From the NCBI GenBank assembly GCA_946407015.1, contig CAMJML010000021.1:1-57874 (forward strand): DNA of 57,874 nt, read 5' to 3'. The DNA is from an uncultured Selenomonadales bacterium (GTDB taxonomy: Bacteria > Bacillota > Negativicutes > DSM-1736 > Dendrosporobacteraceae). The notes under the pieces are model-generated. The model was not told the DNA's origin. It did not search any database and saw only the letters and a program-made list of their open reading frames with translations. Within the stretch, counting starts at the first letter, position 1. The number at the start of each line of letters is the position of its first letter. Both the position numbers and the translations under genes were made by a program. This document shows positions 18,281 through 27,882 of the stretch, in pieces.

Positions 18281-18316
18281 ACTCCGGACGGTTCAAATGG
18301 CCGCCGGAGTTTTTTT
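18281..18316 (+). terminator. Intrinsic terminator after the LCP gene
   Basis: A stem with one bulged base (18281-18291 with 18301-18310) is followed by seven T residues. Confidence 0.8.
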
Positions 18317-18416
18317 ATGACGAAAAAGCTTGCGGAATGAGGCTTTACCTGTTCAGGGATTTTTTTTTGCAGAATTTGCAATAATAAACATCAGAGGAAC
18401 AGGGAGGAAGAAGCTT

Positions 18417-20249
18417 ATGTGGGATATTGAACAAATCCGCCGGATTAAAGTGTTGGCATTAGTTGTGGCTGCCGTCATGGGCATCCTGTTATTTCGGTTG
18501 ATCTGGATGCAATTGGTGCAAGGCCCGCAATATAAAAAAATCGCCGAGGACAACCGGATCCGTCAGGTCACGTCGATCGCACCCAGAGGCATCATCTATG
18601 ACCGCAACCGGGCCCCGATTGTCAGCAACCGGCCTGCTTTTGCCATCTCCATTATTCCTTCCGAGTATAGCAATTCCAACGAAACCAACATTATCCTAGC
18701 CAATATTTTAGGCATAACACCAGAGGAAATCAGCCAGTTGATCAAAGGGGCTGAAGACAGCAACTCCTATACCCCGATTCGTTTGAAACGGGATGTCGAT
18801 GATGCTACCATTGCCAAAATTAAAGAACGCAAGGATTATTTGCCGGGGGTGCTGGTTGAGGCCATCCCCATCCGGCATTATATCTATAAGGATCTGGCTG
18901 CGCAGCTGCTTGGCTACATCGGCGTGATCAGTGAGGAAGAATATCTGAAACGTAAAAGTAAGGGGTATCATCCCAGTGACCTGATTGGAAAAGACGGGGT
19001 TGAAAAAATCTGGGAAGATGAGCTCAGGGGACAAGAGGGCGGGCTGCAGGTTGAAGTCAATGCCATGGGCGAAGAAGTTCAGGTGGTTGGTGAAAAGCAG
19101 GCTATTCCGGGAAACAGTCTGGTGTTGACACTGGACGCCAACTTGCAAAAGGCAGCCCAGGAGGCCTTGGAAAATCAAATTAACATTGCTAAGAGCATCG
19201 GTGAACCGGCTAAAGGCGGAGCCGTGGTCGTCTTGAATGCAAAAACCGGCGGCGTATTGGCGCTGGTGAGCAGTCCGGGATTTGACCCCAATCTGTTTGC
19301 CGGCGGCATCAGCAGTAAAGATTGGAACAAGCTGATTAACGATGCGCATAATCCGTTGACCAATAAAGCCATCCAAAGTGCTTACCCGCCAGGTTCGGTG
19401 TTTAAAATTGTAACTGCAGCGGCAGCCCTTGATCTTGGGGTTACGACGGCCAGCGAAATTTTCGAGGATAAAGGGGTATATGTGTTAAACGGCTGGAGCT
19501 TTTACGGCTGGAATACCAAAGGCTTAGGCAAGCTTGATATTGCCGGAGCCTTAGCCTGGTCCAGCGACCCGGCCTTTTATGAGTTAGGTCGCCGGATCGG
19601 AGCCGATCGTTTAGCCGGGTATGCCCTGACATTCGGTTTGGGGCAGACAACCGGTATCCGGCTGCTGGGGGAGGACCCTGGGCTGGTGCCTACAGAAGAA
19701 TGGAAGCTGAAAACCTACGGCGAGGGCTGGTATCCGGGGGAAACACTTATCGCTGCGATCGGCCAAGGCTATTATTTAGCCACACCTATTCAGCAAGCTA
19801 TGCTGCTGATGGCGGTGGCTAACGGAGGCGTGCTGTACCGCCCTTATCTTGTCGAGCAAGTGGTCTCTGCAGACGGAAGCCAGGTGCTGACTCAGATTCA
19901 GCCTGAAGTCGTTCGCACCGTTTATTTAAGCCCGGAAACCTGGGAGACCATCCGTAAGGGTCTTAAAGCTGTTACGACCGAAGGGACGGGAGCGACTGTC
20001 TTTAAAGGCTTGAGTGTTGCGGTAGCCGGCAAGTCCGGTTCTGCCGAGACGGGCCGGGAAACCGTCCATTCCTGGTTCGCCTGTTACGCTCCGGCTGAGC
20101 AGCCGGAAATCGTTGTGGCCGTCTTCGTCGAAGAAGGGGGCGAAGGCTCAGTGTCGGCCGCCCCGGTTGTCCGTAAAATTCTCGAAGCCTATTTTGGTTT
20201 AAAATCGGAAAGTACGGTACCGACCCCGCCCATTGGAACAACCGATTAA
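18417..20249 (+). CDS. mrdA: Penicillin-binding protein 2 (transpeptidase)
   Basis: A 610-residue class B penicillin-binding protein of the PBP2 type, which cross-links peptidoglycan during cell elongation. One membrane helix (about 13-31) is followed by the dimerisation domain and then the transpeptidase domain. The three active-site motifs are SVFK (Ser327), SSD (382-384) and KSG (539-541, in place of the common KTG). The ATG at 18417 has a GGGAGGA site; the longer frame back to 18330 does not. The usual partners mreBCD and rodA are absent from this window. The tetrapyrrole genes follow in the same direction with a 90-base gap. Confidence 0.9.
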   Translation: MWDIEQIRRIKVLALVVAAVMGILLFRLIWMQLVQGPQYKKIAEDNRIRQVTSIAPRGIIYDRNRAPIVSNRPAFAISIIPSEYSNSNETNIILANILGITPEEISQLIKGAEDSNSYTPIRLKRDVDDATIAKIKERKDYLPGVLVEAIPIRHYIYKDLAAQLLGYIGVISEEEYLKRKSKGYHPSDLIGKDGVEKIWEDELRGQEGGLQVEVNAMGEEVQVVGEKQAIPGNSLVLTLDANLQKAAQEALENQINIAKSIGEPAKGGAVVVLNAKTGGVLALVSSPGFDPNLFAGGISSKDWNKLINDAHNPLTNKAIQSAYPPGSVFKIVTAAAALDLGVTTASEIFEDKGVYVLNGWSFYGWNTKGLGKLDIAGALAWSSDPAFYELGRRIGADRLAGYALTFGLGQTTGIRLLGEDPGLVPTEEWKLKTYGEGWYPGETLIAAIGQGYYLATPIQQAMLLMAVANGGVLYRPYLVEQVVSADGSQVLTQIQPEVVRTVYLSPETWETIRKGLKAVTTEGTGATVFKGLSVAVAGKSGSAETGRETVHSWFACYAPAEQPEIVVAVFVEEGGEGSVSAAPVVRKILEAYFGLKSESTVPTPPIGTTD

Positions 20250-20355
20250 TTGGTCAATATTTTCACAAATCACGATGAGAAAACACCATTTTGAAAAAAG
20301 GGATATTACATCTTGGGGTCGAAATATGCTAAGATATGAAAGGATGTGGGTTGGA

Positions 20356-20994
20356 GTGCCTTTCTATCCAGTCAACCTGCAAATGACCGGGAAATGTTGT
20401 GCTGTCATTGGCGGAGGAGCGGTAGCCGAACGCAAAGTTGGTTCGCTGTTAAAGGCCGGAGCGGTTGTTACCGTATTTAGTCCTCAAGTGACAGACGCTT
20501 TAAGCCGGTTAGCGCAAGCCAAGCAGATTACTCATATTGACAGGCCGTACCGGCAAGGGGATCTCGCCGGTTTTTTTCTCGCTATTTGTGCAACCGATGA
20601 TCGCAGGGTCAATCAAACGGCTGCCCAGGAGGCTGACGTCAGGGGAATGCTGCTCAATGTGGTGGATGCGCCCGAGCTGGGGAACTTTAGTGTGCCGGCT
20701 CAGGTCGTTCGCGGTGATCTGCTGCTGACCGTTTCTACAAATGGCAAGAGTCCGGCCTTGGCCAAGCGGCTGAGGCAGGATTTAGAAGAACGCTATGGCG
20801 AGGAATATGGTCTCTATTTGCAGCTGGTAGCGAAAATCAGAGCTGAGCTGAAAGATCGCCTGGCTACAGCCAAAGAGCGTGAGCGGTTTTGGCGGGAACA
20901 TATTGACGATGAAATGATGATCTTGCTGCGGCAAGGTAAGATAAATGAGGCGGAGGCAAGGATTAGGAATGCAATTGGTAGTGTTGGGTCTTAA
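20356..20994 (+). CDS. Precorrin-2 dehydrogenase / siroheme synthase N-domain
   Basis: A protein of about 212 residues that oxidises precorrin-2 to sirohydrochlorin with NAD and may insert iron to give siroheme (CysG N-terminal domain, Met8/SirC/YlnF). The NAD-binding motif VIGGGAVAERK is near the N-terminus, preceded by the family pattern FYPVNLQ. The start is uncertain: the GTG at 20356 gives the usual N-terminus, while the ATG at 20344 adds four residues. Its end overlaps the start of hemA by 26 bases, so translation is probably coupled. It has no methyltransferase domain; that activity is in the cobA-hemD fusion downstream. Confidence 0.85.
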   Translation: MPFYPVNLQMTGKCCAVIGGGAVAERKVGSLLKAGAVVTVFSPQVTDALSRLAQAKQITHIDRPYRQGDLAGFFLAICATDDRRVNQTAAQEADVRGMLLNVVDAPELGNFSVPAQVVRGDLLLTVSTNGKSPALAKRLRQDLEERYGEEYGLYLQLVAKIRAELKDRLATAKERERFWREHIDDEMMILLRQGKINEAEARIRNAIGSVGS

Positions 20995-22285
20995 TCATAA
21001 AACGGCTCCTGTTGAAGTGCGGGAATGTTTTTCATTTTCTGAGGAGCAAGTGAAAAGTGCCTTATGGCATGTACGGGAGTATGACGGCATCAATGAATGC
21101 GTCATTTTATCAACCTGTAACCGGACCGAAATGTATGCGGTGGTCGATGATGCCGAAGAAGCATTTCCTATTATGCAGCAATTTTTAGAGCAAATGGCTG
21201 CCCAGGAAAAAGAAGTGGCCAATTATTTATTCTTTTATACTGATGTGGAATGTATCCGGCATTTATTCCGGGTGGCTTCGAGTCTGGATTCATTGGTGAT
21301 CGGGGAAGGCCAGATTCTCAGTCAGGTTAAAAAGGCCTATTCGATTGCCCGGGATGTCGGTACCACCAGCACGGTCTTGAATACCATGTTCCACCGGGCT
21401 ATTGCTGTCGGTAAGAAGGTCCGTACCGAGACCCGGATCGCATTTAGTGCGGTTTCGGTCAGCTATGCAGCCGTGGAACTGGCTAAAAATGTATTCGGCG
21501 ATTTATCCAAGTCGAATGTACTTTTGCTGGGGGCAGGCCAAATGGGGGAATTGACGGCCCGCCATTTGGTGGAGACGGGTGTGAAAACGGTTTTTGTTTC
21601 TAACCGAAAATATGACCGGGCTGTCAGTTTAGCCGAGAAGTTCCAGGGGATTGCCGTCCCGTTTGAAGATTTTATGAAGGTGGCGGCCAAAGCCGATATT
21701 GTGATTACCTCGACCGGTGCGCCCCATTATATTATCAGGGCCTGGGATGTGGCTCACTTAATGCCGAAACGCAATGGTCAGCCCATTATCTTTATTGATA
21801 TTGCCGTTCCCCGTGATGTCGAGCCGGAGGTTGCAGCCATTAACGGGGCGAGCCTGTATAATATCGATGACTTGGAAGCCGTCGTAGAGTCCAATATGCG
21901 CCTGCGGGAGCAGGAAGCCGAATTAGCGGAGAGTATCATCGAAACTGAGCTGGATGAATTGGTGGCCAAATTCCGTTACCTGGCTTTCCGGCCTACCATG
22001 GCACTGCTGGCCGATAAAGCCGAGCGGGTGCGCCAGCGGGAACTGAAACGGGCCTTGGCCAAGCTGCCTGATATTGCGCCTGAGCAGCGTAAAATCATGG
22101 AAAGCATGTCCAAGATGATTGTTAGGAAACTCTTGCGTGATCCGATGGTGCGCATCAATGAAGCAGCCGGTACTGATCATGAGCAGTTTTATATCGATGC
22201 CATTGCCAGATTGTTTAAACTCGATGCGTTAGGAGAGAGCAGAAAAAGTGAAAGAAAAATTAGTTATCGGTACGCGCGGCAGTAA
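20969..22285 (+). CDS. hemA: Glutamyl-tRNA reductase
   Basis: A 438-residue enzyme that reduces glutamyl-tRNA to glutamate-1-semialdehyde, the first committed step of C5 tetrapyrrole synthesis. The N-terminal pattern LNHKTAPVEVRE and the catalytic cysteine, Cys50 in STCNRTEMY, are present, followed by the NADPH-binding region LLLGAGQMGELT and the C-terminal dimerisation domain. The ATG at 20969 is the right start by homology; the upstream codon at 20945 falls within the preceding gene. It overlaps the gene before it by 26 bases and hemC by 38 bases. Confidence 0.95.
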   Translation: MQLVVLGLNHKTAPVEVRECFSFSEEQVKSALWHVREYDGINECVILSTCNRTEMYAVVDDAEEAFPIMQQFLEQMAAQEKEVANYLFFYTDVECIRHLFRVASSLDSLVIGEGQILSQVKKAYSIARDVGTTSTVLNTMFHRAIAVGKKVRTETRIAFSAVSVSYAAVELAKNVFGDLSKSNVLLLGAGQMGELTARHLVETGVKTVFVSNRKYDRAVSLAEKFQGIAVPFEDFMKVAAKADIVITSTGAPHYIIRAWDVAHLMPKRNGQPIIFIDIAVPRDVEPEVAAINGASLYNIDDLEAVVESNMRLREQEAELAESIIETELDELVAKFRYLAFRPTMALLADKAERVRQRELKRALAKLPDIAPEQRKIMESMSKMIVRKLLRDPMVRINEAAGTDHEQFYIDAIARLFKLDALGESRKSERKISYRYARQ

Positions 22286-23171
22286 GCTAGCTTTATGGCA
22301 GGCCAATTATATCGCGGATTGTCTACGATCCCGCTATCCTGGTGTTGAGGTCAGCTTGAAACGCGTGATGACGACTGGAGATAAAATTTTAGATGTGCCT
22401 TTGGCCCGAATTGGCGGAAAGGGACTGTTTACCAAAGAGCTTGAAAATGAAATGCTGAGCGGACAAGTGGATTTAGCGGTCCACAGCCTGAAAGATATGC
22501 CTACCGAGCTGCCGCCCGGACTGACTTTGGCGGCCATTACCGAACGGGTGGACCCAGGGGACGCTTTTGTCAGTTTGCACTATCAAACGGTGGACGCGCT
22601 GCCGCAAGGGGCCAGGATCGGAACGTCCAGCCTCAGACGCAAGGCGCAGCTTTTGCATTACCGGCCTGATCTGGTCATCAGTGATTTGCGCGGCAACCTG
22701 GATACGCGGCTGCAAAAGCTGGAGACCGAACAACTGGATGGCATTATCCTGGCGGTGGCCGGCTTAAAACGGCTGGGCTGGCAGGAGCGCATCACCCAGG
22801 TACTGCCGCAAGCCCTATGCTTGCCGGCTGTTGGCCAGGGTGCCCTGGCGATTGAAACCCGCAGTGATGATACCGAAGTTCTGGCCATGCTGGAATTTTT
22901 AAATCATGATCAAACGCGGGCGGCTGTGACGGCTGAGCGGGCTTTTCTACGGGAAGTGGAAGGCGGCTGTCAGGTGCCAGTCGGTGTATTCGGCCAGGCT
23001 GGAGAGCAGGCTCTTGAGCTTGAAGCGGTGATTTTGTCGGTGGACGGGATTCAGATCGTGCGTGATACCATTTGCGGGTCCTGGGCCGAAGCGGAGGCAA
23101 TGGGCCGGAATTTAGCGCAGCGGATGCTGGCGGCCGGTGGCCGTGAAATCATGGCTGCACTGGAAGACTGA
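22248..23171 (+). CDS. hemC: Porphobilinogen deaminase
   Basis: A 307-residue enzyme that joins four porphobilinogens into hydroxymethylbilane. The N-terminal GTRGSKLALWQ, the SLKDMPTELP motif and the dipyrromethane-binding cysteine, Cys241 in EGGCQVPVG, identify it. It starts with GTG, with an AGGAGAG site ten bases upstream, inside the last codons of hemA. That overlap suggests translational coupling. A 127-base gap with no clear gene separates it from the cobA-hemD fusion. Confidence 0.95.
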   Translation: MKEKLVIGTRGSKLALWQANYIADCLRSRYPGVEVSLKRVMTTGDKILDVPLARIGGKGLFTKELENEMLSGQVDLAVHSLKDMPTELPPGLTLAAITERVDPGDAFVSLHYQTVDALPQGARIGTSSLRRKAQLLHYRPDLVISDLRGNLDTRLQKLETEQLDGIILAVAGLKRLGWQERITQVLPQALCLPAVGQGALAIETRSDDTEVLAMLEFLNHDQTRAAVTAERAFLREVEGGCQVPVGVFGQAGEQALELEAVILSVDGIQIVRDTICGSWAEAEAMGRNLAQRMLAAGGREIMAALED

Positions 23172-23298
23172 TGATCTTACCGGAAGTCTGTGTTCATCCG
23201 AACGGGTGGCCACAGCCGTTTCATCATCGATAGAGATTCAAGCGCTGTCCCCAGTGGTTGGGGCAGGTGAGTTTTGTGAAATACAGGAGGGAATCAAG

Positions 23299-24804
23299 AT
23301 GCAGGGCATGGTGTATTTAGTCGGGGCAGGCCCCGGTGATTATAAACTGATTAGTGTAAAAGCAGTGGAGTATATTCAGCAGGCCGATACCATTGTGTAT
23401 GACAGGCTGGCCGATGACCGTTTGCTGGCCTATGCCAGACCGGATGTTGAACTCATATATGTCGGCAAGGCTTCCAGCGCCCATACCATGCGGCAGGAGG
23501 ACATCAACCAGCTGTTGGTTGATTTGGCCAAAGCCGGTAAAAAAGTTGTCCGCTTAAAAGGCGGCGATCCGTTTGTTTTCGGCCGTGGCGGTGAAGAAGC
23601 GCTGAAACTGGTTGAAAACAATTTGCCGTTTGAAGTGGTGCCGGGCATTACTTCAGCCATTTCGGTACCGGCTTATGCCGGCATACCGGTTACGCATCGC
23701 GGTGTTGCTACTTCGTTTGCGGTCATTACCGGTCATGAAGATCCTACCAAGGGTGAGTCCACCATGAAATGGGACAAACTGGCTACCGGCGTGGATACCC
23801 TGGTATTCCTCATGGGTGTGGAAAACCTGCCTTATATTACCGGACAACTCATCAAAAATGGCCGTCCGGCCAATACGCCGGCGGCTGTCATTCGCTGGGG
23901 CACCAAGCCTGAGCAGGAGGTCTTGATTACCACGGTGGGTCAGGCTGCCGCCGATGTAGCCGCCCAAGGCATCAAGCCGCCCGCTATTTTCCTGGTTGGC
24001 GATGTCGTACAACTGCGGGAGCAGTTGGCCTGGTTTGATCAAAAACCCTTGTTTGGCAAAACCGTACTGGTCACCAGGGCCCGGGAACAAGCCAGTGCCT
24101 TAACAGCCAAACTGGAAGCGCTGGGGGCTCGCTGCCTTGAAGCACCGGCCATCAAAATTGTGCCGCCCGAATCCTATGCCGAGCTGGATGCGGCTATTGC
24201 CCGGCTGGCTGCCTATCAATGGCTGATCTTTACCAGTGTCAATGGCGTGGAGCACTTCTTTACCCGCCTGTCCGAAGCCGGCGGTGACGCCCGGGCTCTG
24301 GCCGGGATCAAGGTGGCGGCGATCGGTGTGCAGACAGCCGAACGGCTGCGCACTTATGGCATCAAAGCGGATATCGTTCCGGGCGAGTTCCGGGCCGAAG
24401 GCATCATTGAAGCCCTGAAAGGCAAAATTGAGCCTGGTATGAAAATTTTGATCCCCCGCGCACTGGTTGCCCGTGATATTCTGCCTGAGAAACTCAGCGA
24501 AATGGGAGCTGTTGTTGAAGTGGTACCGGCTTATCAAACGGTTACGGCTGCAACAAACGGGACCATGCTGGCCGATCAGCTGGCAGCAGGGAAAATTGAC
24601 TTGATTACCTTTACCAGTTCTTCCACTGTAACCAATCTGCTTGCGATACTGGGTGTACGGGGCGTTGAACTGATCAATAAAACCAAAACTGCGTGTATCG
24701 GTCCGATTACAGCCGGTACTTGCCGGGAAAACGGAATAAAACCTGACGTGATTGCCGAGGAATTTACGATTGACGGATTAATTTCGGCGATTAAAGAAAT
24801 GTGA
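23299..24804 (+). CDS. cobA-hemD: Uroporphyrinogen-III methyltransferase/synthase fusion
   Basis: A 501-residue fusion. Residues 1 to about 245 are the SAM-dependent uroporphyrinogen-III C-methyltransferase (YLVGAGPGDYKLISVKAVE at the start, VVRLKGGDPFVFGRGGEE, VPGITSA). Residues from about 255 are uroporphyrinogen-III synthase (GKTVLVTRAREQ onwards). Both enzymes work on successive steps, so hydroxymethylbilane is closed to uroporphyrinogen III and methylated to precorrin-2 by one polypeptide. The ATG at 23299 has an AGGAGGG site; the frame open back to 23137 overlaps hemC and is not needed. This fusion is common in Firmicutes that make corrins and siroheme. Confidence 0.93.
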   Translation: MQGMVYLVGAGPGDYKLISVKAVEYIQQADTIVYDRLADDRLLAYARPDVELIYVGKASSAHTMRQEDINQLLVDLAKAGKKVVRLKGGDPFVFGRGGEEALKLVENNLPFEVVPGITSAISVPAYAGIPVTHRGVATSFAVITGHEDPTKGESTMKWDKLATGVDTLVFLMGVENLPYITGQLIKNGRPANTPAAVIRWGTKPEQEVLITTVGQAAADVAAQGIKPPAIFLVGDVVQLREQLAWFDQKPLFGKTVLVTRAREQASALTAKLEALGARCLEAPAIKIVPPESYAELDAAIARLAAYQWLIFTSVNGVEHFFTRLSEAGGDARALAGIKVAAIGVQTAERLRTYGIKADIVPGEFRAEGIIEALKGKIEPGMKILIPRALVARDILPEKLSEMGAVVEVVPAYQTVTAATNGTMLADQLAAGKIDLITFTSSSTVTNLLAILGVRGVELINKTKTACIGPITAGTCRENGIKPDVIAEEFTIDGLISAIKEM

Positions 24805-24816
24805 GGAGGAAGATTG

Positions 24817-25788
24817 ATGACAACTCCAACAATTCGTCCAAGACGGCTGCGCGTTTCAGCCGGAGTCAGAAATATGGTCCGGGAAAATCACTTATCGCCA
24901 GCTGACCTGGTCTATCCGCTGTTTGTGATACCGGGAACCAAAGTTAAACATGAAATTCCGTCCCTGCCGGGCAACTATCATTTTTCGCCTGATATGGCAG
25001 TAGCGGCCGCCCGTGAAGCCTATGACCTGGGAATCCCGGCCGTATTGGTATTTGGGTTGCCGGAATATAAAGATGAAGAAGGTTCAAGCGCCTGGGATGC
25101 CAATAGTCCGGTTCAGGCTGCTGTCCGGGCCATTAAAGCCGCTATGCCGGATTTGGTGGTCATTACCGATGTGTGCCTGTGTCAATATACCAACCATGGC
25201 CATTGCGGAGTACTCAAGGGGGAAACGGTGGAAAACGATGCGACGCTGCCGCTTCTGGCTAAGGTTGCGGTCAGTCATGCTGCTGCCGGTGCCGATATGA
25301 TCGCTCCCTCGGACATGATGGACGGCCGGGTGAAGGCGATTCGCACCGCTCTTGATCAGCACGGTTATTCCCATGTTTCGGTCATGTCCTATGCCGTCAA
25401 GTATGCGTCGGCTTATTACGGTCCCTTCCGTGATGCCGCCGATTCAGCACCGCAATTTGGCGACCGCCACTCTTATCAAATGGACCCGGCCAATGCCCGT
25501 GAAGCCTTGCGGGAAGTTGAACTGGATATTGCCGAGGGCGCGGATATTGTGATGGTTAAGCCGGCTTTGGCTTATCTGGATATTGTCCGTACCGTCAAGG
25601 ATCATACGCAGCTGCCTGTCGCGGCTTATAATGTCAGTGGCGAATTCGCCATGATCAAAGCAGCGGCTGCCCAGGGCTGGATTGATGAAAAGCGGACGGT
25701 GCTGGAAACGCTGATCGGCATGAAACGGGCCGGTGCCGATATCATTATTACATACCATGCTTTAGATGCCGCACGGTGGCTTAAATAA
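24817..25788 (+). CDS. hemB: Delta-aminolevulinic acid dehydratase
   Basis: A 323-residue porphobilinogen synthase that condenses two 5-aminolevulinates. The zinc-site pattern [14 protein letters not shown] carries three cysteines, so this is a zinc-dependent type. The active-site lysines fall in [12 protein letters not shown] and [10 protein letters not shown]. The ATG at 24817 follows GAGGAGGA; the TTG just before it is not needed. It starts 12 bases after cobA-hemD and ends 25 bases before hemL. Confidence 0.95.
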   Translation: MTTPTIRPRRLRVSAGVRNMVRENHLSPADLVYPLFVIPGTKVKHEIPSLPGNYHFSPDMAVAAAREAYDLGIPAVLVFGLPEYKDEEGSSAWDANSPVQAAVRAIKAAMPDLVVITDVCLCQYTNHGHCGVLKGETVENDATLPLLAKVAVSHAAAGADMIAPSDMMDGRVKAIRTALDQHGYSHVSVMSYAVKYASAYYGPFRDAADSAPQFGDRHSYQMDPANAREALREVELDIAEGADIVMVKPALAYLDIVRTVKDHTQLPVAAYNVSGEFAMIKAAAAQGWIDEKRTVLETLIGMKRAGADIIITYHALDAARWLK

Positions 25789-25813
25789 ACGCAACGACTG
25801 GGAGGATGTAACG

Positions 25814-27145
25814 ATGGCATTAAATCTTGATCGATCTGTTCAAGCCTTTGAAGAGGCCAAAAAATTTATTCCAGGCGGGGTTAACAGTCCGGTACGTTCT
25901 TTCCGGGGCGTCGGCGGGACTCCTCCATTTATTGCGAAGGCATCAGGCAGTAAAATTATCGATATTGATGGCAATGAATATATTGATTATGTCGGTTCCT
26001 GGGGACCGATGATCTTGGGCCACGCGCATCCTAAAGTAACGGCTGCACTGCAGCAGGCGCTGCTGAACGGAACCAGCTATGGTGCTCCGACTGAATTAGA
26101 GACCGAACTGGCCAAGCTCATCAATGAGCTGATGCCGTCGATGGAACTGGTACGGATGGTTAACTCCGGCACCGAAGCCACCATGAGTGTGCTGCGGCTG
26201 GCCAGAGCCTATACTAAACGAAATAAAATTGTGAAGTTTGCCGGCTGCTATCATGGACATCATGACAGCCTGCTGGTAAAAGCCGGTTCGGGAGCTACGA
26301 CTCTTGGGGTGCCGGACAGTCCGGGCGTTCCTGAGAGCATTGCCGGTAACACCCTTACCGTGGCGTATAACGATATTGCCGAACTGGAGAGCGTTTTTGC
26401 CCAATGCGGCCAAGAGATTGCGGCTGTTATTATTGAGCCTGTCGCCGGTAATATGGGACTTGTGCTGCCGAAGCAAGGCTATTTGCGGCAAGTCCGTGAC
26501 CTGACAAAAAAATATGGGGCCCTGCTGATTTTTGATGAAGTCATGTGCGGCTTCCGGGTTGCGCTCGGCGGTGCTCAGGCGGTTTACGGAGTTTGGCCTG
26601 ATCTGACTTGTCTGGGAAAGGTAATTGGCGGCGGACTGCCGGTTGGTGCTTATGGCGGACGGCGTGAGATTATGGAATATATCGCACCGGCAGGACCGGT
26701 TTATCAGGCCGGGACCTTGAGTGGCAATCCGCTGGCGATGACGGCCGGAATTACCACGCTGAAGCTTATTTCCGAAATTCCCGAAACACCCAGAGAACCG
26801 GATTTTTATCAGAAAATCACGGTTAAGACCAAGCAGCTCTGCCAGGGAATCCAGGAGCAAGCGACCAAATTCGGCTTCAACCTTCAGTTTCATCAGGCCG
26901 GTTCCATGTTTGGCCTGTTCTTTTCCGATCAGCCGGTCGTAGATTATGAAAGTGCCAAGCAATCGGATGTAGGAGCCTTTAATACGTATTTTCATGCCAT
27001 GCTGGAACAAGGCATTTATCTGGCGCCATCCCAATTTGAAGCCGCCTTCATGTCCGGTGTGCATACGGACGAGGATATCACGGCAACCGTTGCCGCCAGT
27101 GCTTATGCGTTCGGAAAAGTGGCTGAATATTACAAGTCCAGATAG
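25814..27145 (+). CDS. hemL: Glutamate-1-semialdehyde 2,1-aminomutase
   Basis: A 443-residue PLP-dependent aminomutase that turns glutamate-1-semialdehyde into 5-aminolevulinate, the step after HemA. The PLP lysine is Lys269 in [10 protein letters not shown], and the [13 protein letters not shown] pattern near the N-terminus is typical. The ATG at 25814 has a GGGAGGAT site and gives the usual family length; the longer frame to 25766 does not. It is the last gene of the tetrapyrrole run, and a terminator follows three bases after the stop. Confidence 0.95.
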   Translation: MALNLDRSVQAFEEAKKFIPGGVNSPVRSFRGVGGTPPFIAKASGSKIIDIDGNEYIDYVGSWGPMILGHAHPKVTAALQQALLNGTSYGAPTELETELAKLINELMPSMELVRMVNSGTEATMSVLRLARAYTKRNKIVKFAGCYHGHHDSLLVKAGSGATTLGVPDSPGVPESIAGNTLTVAYNDIAELESVFAQCGQEIAAVIIEPVAGNMGLVLPKQGYLRQVRDLTKKYGALLIFDEVMCGFRVALGGAQAVYGVWPDLTCLGKVIGGGLPVGAYGGRREIMEYIAPAGPVYQAGTLSGNPLAMTAGITTLKLISEIPETPREPDFYQKITVKTKQLCQGIQEQATKFGFNLQFHQAGSMFGLFFSDQPVVDYESAKQSDVGAFNTYFHAMLEQGIYLAPSQFEAAFMSGVHTDEDITATVAASAYAFGKVAEYYKSR

Positions 27146-27147
27146 TC

Positions 27148-27175
27148 AAAAGCCTTCCTGACGGAAGGCTTTTTT
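27148..27175. terminator. Terminator of the tetrapyrrole operon, bidirectional
   Basis: A perfect 11-bp stem (27148-27158 with 27163-27173) with A residues on the left and T residues on the right lies between convergent hemL and the DUF4337 gene. Confidence 0.85.
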
Positions 27176-27195
27176 GATTCAGCGGGCAGCTTTTT

Positions 27196-27732
27196 TTAGA
27201 ATGACTGAAGCCATGCGGCGATCAAGATCCAAATGCCGGCGATGCCGCTGGCTAAACCGGCGCACCAATAGTAAAGCACCTTGTTAATGGATGCCAGGGA
27301 AGAAAGCAGGATTCCGACCTGGAGAAACATAAGGGCCTGACTAAAGTCGGCGTTAAGCTTTTGGGCCTGATCACGGGCGGCTTCCAACTGCTTGGCCTGG
27401 TCGGCAATGGCCTGTTTTTCTTCCTGATAGCGCCTGATTTCCTCCTGATAGTCACTCATGCTTTGAGGCAGCAGCGGGTTGGACGGATTTTCGCGGGCGG
27501 CCAGTTCCAGGGCATTGAATTGCAGCTGATAGGCTGTTTCCTTAATGCTTTTGGCCTGATAGTAAGCCCATTGGTCGGAAGCCTGGCTTTGGGCTAAGAC
27601 CATTTTATTGCCGTAAGCAGACGCCTTAAACGCGGCCAGGGTCGCGCATACGGCCAGAATTAAGGTGGTAATGGCGATCAAAACCGATATTTTTTTATTC
27701 CACGTTTTTGGCGGATAGTTTGAATGTGGCAT
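27196..27732 (-). CDS. DUF4337-like membrane protein
   Basis: A 178-residue protein with one N-terminal membrane helix (about 16-36), a long charged helical region that looks like a coiled coil (about 60-125), and two closely spaced C-terminal helices. This layout matches the DUF4337 family, whose function is unknown. The ATG at 27732 has a GAGGT site on the minus strand; the frame open to 27795 adds residues that do not look like part of the family. It is divergent from the CRP/FNR gene. Confidence 0.65.
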   Translation of the reverse strand: MPHSNYPPKTWNKKISVLIAITTLILAVCATLAAFKASAYGNKMVLAQSQASDQWAYYQAKSIKETAYQLQFNALELAARENPSNPLLPQSMSDYQEEIRRYQEEKQAIADQAKQLEAARDQAQKLNADFSQALMFLQVGILLSSLASINKVLYYWCAGLASGIAGIWILIAAWLQSF

Positions 27733-27816
27733 GTTGACCTCGATGAATAGACTTGAACTAATGCTAGTTTGAGCCAAATAGCAGGTTTTTAACAAGCGTA
27801 TGGCAAATATATATAA

Positions 27817-27848
27817 GTGCGAAAAAGCACATCATAAGGCAAATGATG
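27817..27848. promoter_or_regulatory. Two adjacent inverted repeats upstream of the CRP/FNR gene
   Basis: GTGC-6-GCAC (27817-27830) and CATCAT-7-ATGATG (27830-27848) lie 35-65 bases before the start codon of the regulator. They could be an operator or leader structure; neither matches the CRP consensus. Confidence 0.35.
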
Positions 27849-27882
27849 CGCGCAAGTCTGACAGGCTGGGAGTGTAGAATTC

